Part shown: positions 52,540-59,972 of the stretch, one piece after another | Layout of the letters: every line of letters begins with the position of its first letter | Position numbering within the stretch: position 1 is the first letter of the stretch | Assembly: GCA_963555775.3 (NCBI GenBank) | Contig: CAUVWY020000010.1 | Span: forward strand, 248,001-312,000 | Length of the DNA: 64,000 bases | From: JAJEDW01 sp963555775 | GTDB taxonomy: Bacteria > Acidobacteriota > Terriglobia > 20CM-2-55-15 | Direction of reading: 5' to 3' | Position numbers and translations under genes: made by a program | Notes under the pieces: generated by a model | What the model was told of the DNA's origin: nothing | Databases searched by the model: none | The model's input: only the letters and a program-made list of their open reading frames with translations

Positions 52540-53366
52540 CGATTGCACTGTTATTCGGGCTGTGCATCGGCAGCTTTCTCAATGTCTGCATTGCCCGGCT
52601 GCCGGTGGGGGAATCCGTTGCCGTTCCCCGCTCCCGCTGTCCCAAATGCCGCAAGACGATTGCCGCCTACGACAACGTCCCCATAATCAGCTACTTCCTG
52701 CTACGGGCACGCTGCCGGAACTGCCGCGGCACGATCTCTGCAAGGTATCCGGCCGTGGAAGCGCTCACCGGATCGATCAGCATGCTGATCGCCCACCGGT
52801 ACGGACTTGGGCCCCAATGGGGGATTTATCTTCTGTTCGCGGCATCGATGATCGTTCTGGTTCTGATCGATCTGGATCATCGAATCCTTCCCGATGCGAT
52901 TACGCTCAACGGAATCTGGATCGGCGTTCTGGTCAGCGTTTATCTCGCACTTCCCGGCGAACTGCCGGTCCGCCTGTTCGACCTGATTGGAATGGCGCCG
53001 GCAAACCCCCGGATTCTGGCCCTGACCGGAAGCCTCGCGGGGATCGCTTTCGGAGGGGGGCTGCTCTGGGCGGTCCGGGAAGCATTTTTCAGGATTCGCG
53101 GCGTTGAAGGCATGGGACTCGGCGACGTGAAGATGATGGCAATGGTCGGGGCGTTTCTCGGACTGCCGCTCACTCTGCTGACAATACTGCTCGGATCAGT
53201 GGCCGGATCCATCGTCGGTATCGCGTTCATGCGCCTGTCCGGGAAGTCTCGCGACTACGAACTTCCGTTCGGGAGCTTTCTGGGAGCGGGGGCCGTCATC
53301 AGTGTCATTTACGGCAACGATCTGATCCGCTTCTACCTGGAGAACGTCTTTCCTCAACTCACGTGA
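52530..53366 (+). CDS. pilD: Prepilin peptidase / type IV prepilin leader peptidase
   Basis: The 278-residue membrane protease has the N-terminal IGSFLNVCIARLP, the four-cysteine module SRCPKCRKTI and ARCRNCRGTIS with NVPIISYFLLR between, the catalytic Asp in LIDLDHRILPDAIT, and GLGDVKMMAMVGAFLG with the second Asp. It cleaves and methylates prepilins and pseudopilins. It overlaps the preceding glycosyltransferase and the convergent ubiE. Confidence 0.93.
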   Translation: MELTIALLFGLCIGSFLNVCIARLPVGESVAVPRSRCPKCRKTIAAYDNVPIISYFLLRARCRNCRGTISARYPAVEALTGSISMLIAHRYGLGPQWGIYLLFAASMIVLVLIDLDHRILPDAITLNGIWIGVLVSVYLALPGELPVRLFDLIGMAPANPRILALTGSLAGIAFGGGLLWAVREAFFRIRGVEGMGLGDVKMMAMVGAFLGLPLTLLTILLGSVAGSIVGIAFMRLSGKSRDYELPFGSFLGAGAVISVIYGNDLIRFYLENVFPQLT

Positions 53367-54108
53367 CGCCGCCGGGTTTGGTTCCCCAGTGCAATGCCGC
53401 GATACCGCCGGTGAGGTTCCGATACCGAACGCTCTCGAATCCCGCACCTTCGATCATCGACACCAGCTCACGTTGCGGGGGGAAACGGCGTACCGATGTC
53501 GGCAGATAACGATACGGGCCGTCGACTCCCGACAACCATGCGCCGATGCGCGGCAGGATGTGAGTAAAGTAGAAATCGAAAACATGACTGAAGCCCGGGA
53601 CAACCGGTTTCGAAAACTCGAGTATCAGTACCGTGCCCCCCGGCAAGAGGACCCGATACATTTCCGCCAGCGCTTTCGCCACCGATTCGACGTTGCGGAT
53701 TCCAAACGCCACGGTCACGAAGCGAACCGAGCATTCGACGAACGGAAGTTCCTGGGCGTCGGCCTCGGCGATTTGGATTCGCGATCCAAGGCCTCGGCGT
53801 TCGATTTTTCTGACTGACTCCATCAGCATCGGATGACTGAAGTCCGCCGCAATCGTTTCCAGCTTCAGGAGTCCGGAGATATCGAGCGCCAGATCGCCCG
53901 TCCCGGTGCAAAGGTCCAGGCAACGGTCTTCGGGCTGGGGTGACAGCGACCGTATCATGGCGACAACTCGGCGCCTCCAGTACCTGTCGATGGATGCGGA
54001 AAGAACGTGGTTCAGCAAATCGTAGCGGTGGGCGATCGCCCCGAACATGTGCTGAACCGTGCGGCCATCGGGGCCCTCGTACGCTTGAGTTTCGGAATGT
54101 CGATGCAT
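53359..54108 (-). CDS. ubiE: UbiE/MenG quinone methyltransferase
   Basis: The 249-residue SAM methyltransferase has VQHMFGAIAHRYDLLNHVLS, the SAM motif CLDLCTGTGDLAL, FVTVAFGIRNV and the C-terminal GFESVRYRNLTGGIAALHWGTK (landmarks). It acts late in menaquinone or ubiquinone synthesis. It directly follows aroB (stop and start are adjacent) and ends convergently with pilD by eight bases. Confidence 0.93.
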   Translation of the reverse strand: MHRHSETQAYEGPDGRTVQHMFGAIAHRYDLLNHVLSASIDRYWRRRVVAMIRSLSPQPEDRCLDLCTGTGDLALDISGLLKLETIAADFSHPMLMESVRKIERRGLGSRIQIAEADAQELPFVECSVRFVTVAFGIRNVESVAKALAEMYRVLLPGGTVLILEFSKPVVPGFSHVFDFYFTHILPRIGAWLSGVDGPYRYLPTSVRRFPPQRELVSMIEGAGFESVRYRNLTGGIAALHWGTKPGGVT

Positions 54109-55179
54109 TCAGCGCGCGGCGGACAGTTCCTCGAGAACCGAACCGACCATCCCGATGGGAATATCGGATCGAATCGTCACCGATCCGATCCTTTCGGGAA
54201 GAACGAAATGCAGCTTCCCGTCACGAATTTTCTTGTCATGGCGCAACGCTTCAAGCATGGCCGGGACCGGTAAACGTGCAATCCCGGGCAGCTTGCCTAT
54301 TGCGGCGACCGCGGATTCGATGCGCGCACGTTCCGGGTCTGCCAGCACCCCCATGCGTGCCGCAATCCTCGCCGCTCCGATCATTCCATATCCCACGGCT
54401 TCGCCATGACGAACCGACCGGTAGTTGGCCGCGGCCTCGATGGCATGTCCCAGGGTATGGCCGAAGTTGAGTATCCGCCGTAAACCCGCTTCCCTTTCGT
54501 CAGCGGAAACCACCTGGGCCTTGATGCGCAAGGAGCGGTAGACGAGGCTTTCGACGACGGCCGGGTTGCGAGCCGCGATAGCTTCACTTTGGCGCTCGAA
54601 GCTTCGGAACAAGGCCCGGTCGCGGATGACGCCGTACTTCAGGGTTTCATAGAGACCGCTGCGGTATTCACGTGCGGGCAGCGTATGGAGCACAAGCGGA
54701 TCGGCCACCACGAGCCGGGGCTGGTGAAACGTGCCGATCAGGTTTTTGCCCCGCGTGTGGTTCACCCCCGTCTTTCCGCCAACGCTTGAATCCACCTGCG
54801 ACAGCAATGTCGTGGGGACATGGACGACGGCTATCCCCCGCAGATAGATCGACGCCGCGAAACCCGCCACGTCTCCGACCACGCCGCCGCCAACGGCAAT
54901 CACGGTGGATTGCCGCGTCAGCTTCAGTTCAAGCATCCGGTCCAGAAGCCGTACCACGGTTCGAAGCGTCTTGGCCCTCTCGCCATCGGGGATCAGCGCA
55001 ATCGGGTACTTCCGAAGCGGAAGCGTGTCGACGGATTCGAGAACGTTCGGTTGAGACACAACCAGGAAGGAGTCGTCAAGACCCTCCTCGCGCAGCAGGG
55101 CGTGGAGGCTTCGGTACGCACCGCTTCCCACAAGGATGTTTGACGATGCCGTCTTGAGCTTCAGCTTTATTCGACGCAT
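54109..55179 (-). CDS. aroB: 3-dehydroquinate synthase
   Basis: The 356-residue enzyme has the AroB signatures VIAVGGGVVGDVAGFAASIYLRG, PTTLLSQVDSSVGGKTGVNH, LKYGVIRDRALF and RRILNFGHTLGHAIEAAANY (landmarks), including the metal-binding Glu and histidines. It makes 3-dehydroquinate in the shikimate pathway. It shares an operon with ubiE, linking aromatic precursors to quinone synthesis. Confidence 0.95.
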   Translation of the reverse strand: MRRIKLKLKTASSNILVGSGAYRSLHALLREEGLDDSFLVVSQPNVLESVDTLPLRKYPIALIPDGERAKTLRTVVRLLDRMLELKLTRQSTVIAVGGGVVGDVAGFAASIYLRGIAVVHVPTTLLSQVDSSVGGKTGVNHTRGKNLIGTFHQPRLVVADPLVLHTLPAREYRSGLYETLKYGVIRDRALFRSFERQSEAIAARNPAVVESLVYRSLRIKAQVVSADEREAGLRRILNFGHTLGHAIEAAANYRSVRHGEAVGYGMIGAARIAARMGVLADPERARIESAVAAIGKLPGIARLPVPAMLEALRHDKKIRDGKLHFVLPERIGSVTIRSDIPIGMVGSVLEELSAAR

Positions 55180-55569
55180 GACTGCTTGAGCGGGCTCGCC
55201 GGGTCTTCCCTGTTCGGGAAGGAGGTTGCCTCAAAACTCCCTGGCACGCAACGCCAGTTACCGGGATTCCGAAATGAAACCGTGCGTGATAACGCGGCGG
55301 CCATGAGCGTGGCGACCCTGAACTCGGTGCACCGATTCAGGTTCATGCGGTCTCCGTTCGCAGCCGATCGGCCGGTTCGTTGACGATTCTGGGCGCGCTG
55401 CCGATCGAATTATAGCAGACCGTATGTCACCGGATTGGACGGACAAGCCTTTTGTTTTCTGTCGGTCACGGTGCATCCGGCATTCGGTTGACGCGGCACT
55501 TTGCGTTTGACTGCGTTCCGAGGCTGCCGCTATGATGAAGGCGCGTATCGTCGACTGGAGGACGTGTTC
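55180..55569. other. Divergent intergenic region with hairpin and tatA promoter
   Basis: About 390 bases between aroB and tatA. A strong inverted repeat at 55317-55341 (CCTGAA and TTCAGG arms with an inner TCGGT/ACCGA stem) is visible. No gene or known RNA was recognised. Confidence 0.5.
55507..55536 (+). promoter_or_regulatory. Promoter of the tatAC operon
   Basis: TTGACT (55507-55512) and TATGAT (55531-55536) are 18 bases apart. Transcription would start near 55543, about 27 bases before the tatA ATG. Confidence 0.6.
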
Positions 55570-56064
55570 ATGGGCCAGTTAGGAATGATGGAGATTGCGG
55601 CGATATTTGTCGTGGCACTCTTGGTATTCGGTCCAAAGAAGCTGCCCGAACTGGGCAAATCGCTTGGAAAGGGCTTGCGGGAGTTCAAGCGCGCCACCAA
55701 CGATCTGAAGTCCAGTTGGGATTCCCAGGTCAGAGACATCGACCGGGAGGTATCGAGCGCCGCCCGGGACATCAAGAACGTTGGAAAGGATATCGAGAAG
55801 GACCTCGATAACAGCATCGCCCAGAAGCGTCCCGATTCGCCTTCCAGCGTCGCGAACGGCGGGGCGTCCACGGCCCAGACGACACCTTCGGCCTCCACCC
55901 CGGCGGACGATGCCAACCCGGCGGAATCACCGGACGCGGGAATCGGGGCGAAGTCGCCCACATCCCCGACGACACCTTCCGCCTCCACCACCGCGGCCGA
56001 CGCCAACCCCCCGGAAACTCCCGAGGCCGGAACTGAGGCGAAGTCGCCCGAGCAACCGGCCTGA
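55570..56064 (+). CDS. tatA: Twin-arginine translocase subunit TatA/TatB
   Basis: The 164-residue protein has one N-terminal helix (EIAAIFVVALLVFGPKKLPELGKSLG, a TatA hallmark with the FGPKKLP hinge), an amphipathic helix GKGLREFKRATNDLK, and a long soluble tail. The tail holds two 27-residue near-repeats at residues 104-130 and 134-160 (TTPSAST...GAKSP), an unusual Ala/Pro/Thr-rich duplication. ATG 55570 has GGAGG upstream. Its TGA overlaps the tatC ATG. Together with TatC it would export the Tat substrates found in this window. Confidence 0.92.
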   Translation: MGQLGMMEIAAIFVVALLVFGPKKLPELGKSLGKGLREFKRATNDLKSSWDSQVRDIDREVSSAARDIKNVGKDIEKDLDNSIAQKRPDSPSSVANGGASTAQTTPSASTPADDANPAESPDAGIGAKSPTSPTTPSASTTAADANPPETPEAGTEAKSPEQPA

Positions 56065-56843
56065 TGTCCATCGAATCGCCAGAGCAAGAGGTCGACGACG
56101 GACCTTCGGGTCAGATGTCCTTCCTCGATCACCTCGAGGAACTTCGAACCCGTATTCTTCGAGCCCTGATTGCCATTGCGGTGGCGTTTGTCATCTGCTG
56201 GGTGTTCGTCCAGGATATCTTTGTGATTGTCTCGCAACCCGTTCTGGAAGCCCTGGAAGCGTCCGGCAGTGGGAGTGAAGGCATGGTCTTCACGAGTCCG
56301 ACGCAGCCGTTCAACCTGTTCCTGAGGGTGGCGTTCCTGGCCGCCGTGTTTCTGTCCTCGCCCTTTATTCTGGCCCAAGTCTGGCTGTTTATCGCACCCG
56401 GACTCTATCGGAACGAGCGGCGGTATGCGATCCCTTTCATTTTATCGGGAACGGTGCTGGCTCTGGTGGGCGCCGCGTTCGGCTATTACATCGCGTTTCC
56501 CTTTGCACTGGGGTTCCTGATCACTTGGGGTGAGAGTGCCGGGCTCGAGGCGATGATCGTCGCTACCGATTATTTCAGCCTGTTCATCGCCATCGAACTC
56601 GGTATGGGAGTGATCTTTCAGATCCCGCCCATTATTTTTGTCCTCAGCAGGATGGGGTTGGTCACTCCCGGATTTCTGCTGCGCAACACCAAGTACGCCG
56701 TCCTGATTTCGTTTGTCGTTGCCGCGATCATCACGCCAACCCCGGATATTCCCAACATGATGGTCATGGCAGGTCCGATGATCCTTCTGTACCTGGTTGG
56801 CGTCGTGGTGGCATACGTGTTTGGCAAGAAGCAGCGTGAATAA
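56064..56843 (+). CDS. tatC: Twin-arginine translocase subunit TatC
   Basis: The 259-residue protein has six helices and the family signature MSFLDHLEELRTRILRALIAI, plus FVLSRMGLVTPGFLLRNTKYAV and PDIPNMMVMAGPMILLYLVG (landmarks). It recognises twin-arginine signal peptides. Its start overlaps tatA by one base. Confidence 0.95.
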   Translation: MSIESPEQEVDDGPSGQMSFLDHLEELRTRILRALIAIAVAFVICWVFVQDIFVIVSQPVLEALEASGSGSEGMVFTSPTQPFNLFLRVAFLAAVFLSSPFILAQVWLFIAPGLYRNERRYAIPFILSGTVLALVGAAFGYYIAFPFALGFLITWGESAGLEAMIVATDYFSLFIAIELGMGVIFQIPPIIFVLSRMGLVTPGFLLRNTKYAVLISFVVAAIITPTPDIPNMMVMAGPMILLYLVGVVVAYVFGKKQRE

Positions 56844-56894
56844 GTTGTAAATTGAAGAAAGAAGCGGACAAAACGAACGAACAGGAGGTGCACG

Positions 56895-57245
56895 ATGAAC
56901 GATAACAATAAAGGCGAGGCTATCGGATGGTTGGTTACCGGTGCCCTGATCGGCGCCAGCCTCGGACTGCTTTTTGCCCCGCAGAGCGGAACCGATACCC
57001 GAAAGCGGATCGGCAGACGGGCACGCCGAGGCTTCGAAAATCTGGACGAACTGCGTACGGGCATCCACGATCAGGTGAACGGATGGGTCGAAGACGTGAC
57101 ACAGACCGTGGATGACAACCTGGAACGGGGCCGGAAGCTGACTAGTGCGGGTCGCGAACGGGTAATCGGTGTTTTCGAAGAGGCACGTCAGCGGGTGGAT
57201 CAAGGCAGGACACGGATCGAAAAGATCATCGGCGCCGCTGAATAA
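56895..57245 (+). CDS. YtxH domain protein
   Basis: The 116-residue protein has an N-terminal Gly-rich hydrophobic helix GWLVTGALIGASLGLLFAPQSGTDTRKRIG, the YtxH signature, followed by a charged coiled-coil-like region rich in Arg, Glu and Gln. It is likely anchored in the membrane with a helical body. An AGGAGG lies upstream. Stress-related roles are assumed for the family but unproven. Confidence 0.85.
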   Translation: MNDNNKGEAIGWLVTGALIGASLGLLFAPQSGTDTRKRIGRRARRGFENLDELRTGIHDQVNGWVEDVTQTVDDNLERGRKLTSAGRERVIGVFEEARQRVDQGRTRIEKIIGAAE

Positions 57246-57294
57246 CAGTCCAGACCACTGAATGCGCGGTACATGTATTGCGCTCGATGGGGTA

Positions 57295-57324
57295 TTGAAA
57301 TTGCGCCGCTTTCCTGAATAAGAT
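57295..57324 (+). promoter_or_regulatory. Possible promoter before the secreted cytochrome gene
   Basis: TTGAAA (57295-57300) and TAAGAT (57319-57324) are 18 bases apart and end seven bases before ATG 57331, which suggests a leaderless transcript. Confidence 0.4.
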
Positions 57325-57330
57325 GGGGAG

Positions 57331-58641
57331 ATGCGGATGCGAATTCATCGAAATTCAGGAATTGTGGCGCTGGGCGCCGTAATCGGCGCTCTGGTGGCGG
57401 GCGCCTTCGTGGGACGTGCCGCGGAGCAGCGGTTCAACGCTCTTCAGCATGAAGCCATCAGGTACTACCGGACGCCGCCGGACGACTCCATTGCGCGGGC
57501 CGAGGAGCGCATCGAATCTGGCGAAGTCCAATTGGTCCGTGATTCCAAAGACGACTATCTGGGGTCTCTGTTGGACGCGCTCGACATCGATGTGTCGTCC
57601 CAGATCCTGGTGACATCCAAAACCAGCCTCCAGATTTCGTTGATCACGCCGGACACCCCGCGGGCAATCTATTTCAACGACGACACCTACATCGCCTGGG
57701 TTCAGGGCAGTCCGTTCATCGAAATCTCCACGGTCGATCCCAAGCTCGGCGCGGTGTTTTATACCCTCGACCAGACACCCGGTACCGCCGCCGGTTTCGA
57801 GCGTGACTTCGACGTCTGCATGCAGTGCCACAACCCGAACGCTCCCGGCCACGTCATGACCTCCACGATTCCCGACGAAACCGGGACACCCATGTTCCAT
57901 GCCGGAACCTTCGTCACCAGCGACCGGAGCCCGATCGAGGAACGCTGGGGCGGTTGGTACGTCACGGGAATCCATGGCAACCAATTCCACATGGGGAACC
58001 TGATTCTGCGTGACTTGCCTCCTACGCCGCCCGGAATCAATACGCAAAGAGTCGAACTTGACCGTCGGTTGGGTGCCAACGTGACCGACCTGTCCGGGTA
58101 CTTCAACGCGGAACCCTACTTGTCGGCAGAGAGCGACATCGTGGCATTGATGGTGATGGGACATCAGGTGTTCGTCCAGAACCTCATGACAAAACTCAAC
58201 TATGCGATTCGGAAATCGCTGGTCGATCGTCCGGGTGTGGATCCACTGGAGGGGAACGAGGATCTCGCCGAAGAATTCGTCGATGCGATGCTGCTGGTCG
58301 GAGAAGCGCAACTGACGAGCCGCGTGTCCGGACCTTCGGGGTTTACCGAAGATTTCGAGAGCCGCGGGCCGTGGGACTCCATGGGCCGCTCACTCCGTGA
58401 ACTCGATTTGAGCCGCCGGTTGTTTCGCTACCCGTTGAGCTATCTGATCTACTCGCGGGCGTTCGACCAGCTTCCGGCGCCGGGCCGCGATTTCGTCTTG
58501 AGCCGTATCGAAGAGGTTCTGTCCGGACGGGACCGAAGCGAAAAGTTCGATCATCTCTCGGACGTCGACCGCCGAAACGTACGGGAAATCCTTGTCGAAA
58601 CCATGCCGGACTACGCTGCCGCCACTACCGGGCGGCGATAA
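57331..58641 (+). CDS. Secreted or membrane-anchored protein with one cytochrome c heme motif
   Basis: The 436-residue protein has an N-terminal hydrophobic anchor (VALGAVIGALVAGAFVG) and a single CMQCH heme motif at residues 163-167 with a later GHQVFVQNLMTK region carrying possible heme ligands. No named domain is recognised beyond that; similar proteins are seen in Acidobacteria and Planctomycetes near other cytochromes. ATG 57331 and ATG 57337 are both possible. The role is probably electron transfer or a redox enzyme subunit. Confidence 0.72.
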   Translation: MRMRIHRNSGIVALGAVIGALVAGAFVGRAAEQRFNALQHEAIRYYRTPPDDSIARAEERIESGEVQLVRDSKDDYLGSLLDALDIDVSSQILVTSKTSLQISLITPDTPRAIYFNDDTYIAWVQGSPFIEISTVDPKLGAVFYTLDQTPGTAAGFERDFDVCMQCHNPNAPGHVMTSTIPDETGTPMFHAGTFVTSDRSPIEERWGGWYVTGIHGNQFHMGNLILRDLPPTPPGINTQRVELDRRLGANVTDLSGYFNAEPYLSAESDIVALMVMGHQVFVQNLMTKLNYAIRKSLVDRPGVDPLEGNEDLAEEFVDAMLLVGEAQLTSRVSGPSGFTEDFESRGPWDSMGRSLRELDLSRRLFRYPLSYLIYSRAFDQLPAPGRDFVLSRIEEVLSGRDRSEKFDHLSDVDRRNVREILVETMPDYAAATTGRR

Positions 58642-58760
58642 CATCCCTCCATGGGAAAACAAACCGCCGCTTTCCCTTCCCGAAACCGCTGCTGTCAGCG
58701 CGAGTTTAAGCAGATGAGGGATGCTCGCCGGGTAACGTAAACTCGCGCTAGAATGCACCC

Positions 58761-59636
58761 ATGGTTCGCACCTCGAATGCTCTCGCGCTTCTGAAAGTCC
58801 TGGCAACCGCGGCCTGGGCCGACTCCACGTTTTCGCAATCCGAGATGAACTACATCAAGGAACTTGCGCGCCGATTCAGCCTTGAAGACGAGGAATGGTT
58901 TGCCCTCCAGCCCTATCTGGAAGATCCACCGACGGAGGAAGAATGCGAGGCCGTTCTCCGGGACCTGCTGTCGCGTATAGGTTCGCCTTCGGAACGAAAA
59001 GCCGTTGTGAATCACATTGAAGGCGTGATCGCCGCCGACGATCGGATTTCGCCCGAAGAAACCGCGCTGCTGCGCCGATATGAAGAAATCCTGAATGAAC
59101 CGTCGTCGCTGGATCTCATGGTCAAACGACTGAAGAGCCTGCTGCAAACGCAACAACCCCATTCGACGGTGGATCTCGACGAGTTTCTCCGGAACAAGAT
59201 ACTGTTCAAACTTCGGCGCAAAACCGGGAATGTTCGGATCACCCCCGAGGTGCATCGACTGGCCCTGCTCGGAGGGTTGATGGGAGTTATCGCGCAGGCC
59301 GACCACGACATCGACTCGAGGGAGTTGGAAGAAATACGGCGGAAGCTTCAGGCTCGCGGCGATTTCGACGATGATTCCATGGAAATACTAATCGCGATCA
59401 TTCATGAAGAGTCGGTCCGCGGACTCGACCGCCACCGCCTGATCGCTGAATACGCCAAGGGCACGACGCTGGACGACCGCGTTGAACTGATGGATCTTCT
59501 GTTCGGGGTGGCAGCCGCCGATGGAGGTCTGACCCATCCGGAACTGGAAGAACTGCGGGCCATTTCCTCGGCCCTTCGCCTGAGCCACAAGCAATATATA
59601 AACGCCAAGCTTCGCAGCAGGGACACGACGTCTTGA
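58761..59636 (+). CDS. TerB-like repeat protein
   Basis: The 291-residue acidic helical protein contains two or three TerB-like units: LKVLATAAWADSTFSQSEMNYIKELA, HIEGVIAADDRISPEETALL and LLGGLMGVIAQADHDIDSRELEEI, with a final LFGVAAADGGLTHPELEEL (landmarks). Each has the Asp-rich loop typical of TerB. It is cytoplasmic; TerB proteins bind metal ions and are linked to tellurite resistance and stress. No other ter gene is nearby. Confidence 0.82.
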   Translation: MVRTSNALALLKVLATAAWADSTFSQSEMNYIKELARRFSLEDEEWFALQPYLEDPPTEEECEAVLRDLLSRIGSPSERKAVVNHIEGVIAADDRISPEETALLRRYEEILNEPSSLDLMVKRLKSLLQTQQPHSTVDLDEFLRNKILFKLRRKTGNVRITPEVHRLALLGGLMGVIAQADHDIDSRELEEIRRKLQARGDFDDDSMEILIAIIHEESVRGLDRHRLIAEYAKGTTLDDRVELMDLLFGVAAADGGLTHPELEELRAISSALRLSHKQYINAKLRSRDTTS

Positions 59637-59739
59637 CCCGGGACGCCGTCGCGCAGCGGCGGTTTCTCCACGAGTGACAGCGACTCCGAACGGGATTCTT
59701 TTGCCGTTGCCCAGTGTCGGGCCGACCCCAGGGTGCTGG

Positions 59740-59953
59740 CCCGCCTTTCTCACGGGTTTTCGTCGCGAAGAGTCGGAGACGCCGTCAGAGCTGGGGCGTA
59801 TATCCTTGCGCCCGTGGCGCGCGCCCGCGCTTGATCCGGCGCGAGGAACGCGCCGCTACGCACCCGGCGCGATCGGCGCCAGGAAAGCGCCTGAGAACGC
59901 GGCACTGGCGGATGGATCCGGCGCTGTAGCAGACAACTCGAGAGAAATGCGGG
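59740..59953 (+). mobile_element. Small inverted-repeat element, copy 5
   Basis: The 214-base copy has a perfect left end and a right end with two changes (CGAGAGAAATGCGGG). Its interior differs: it shares GCGTATCCTTGCGCCCG with copy 6 and has one GGCGCGAGGAACGCGCC palindrome plus a variant. Left flank CTGG and right flank CAAG show no target duplication. It begins 103 bases after the TerB-like gene. Confidence 0.8.
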
Positions 59954-59972
59954 CAAGTTTCCCAGACTGTTA

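Noticed and set aside
55317..55341. A structured RNA such as the SRP or 6S RNA
   Set aside because: Only one hairpin is present and the conserved SRP motif (a GGAAG tetraloop context) or 6S bubble is not seen.
58761..59636. A tellurite-resistance operon
   Set aside because: Only a TerB-like protein is found; no TerC, TerD or TerZ genes are nearby.
9525..59953. The repeat family as CRISPR or REP sequences
   Set aside because: Copies are far apart, longer than REP units, lack regular spacers and have transposon-like ends with target duplications.
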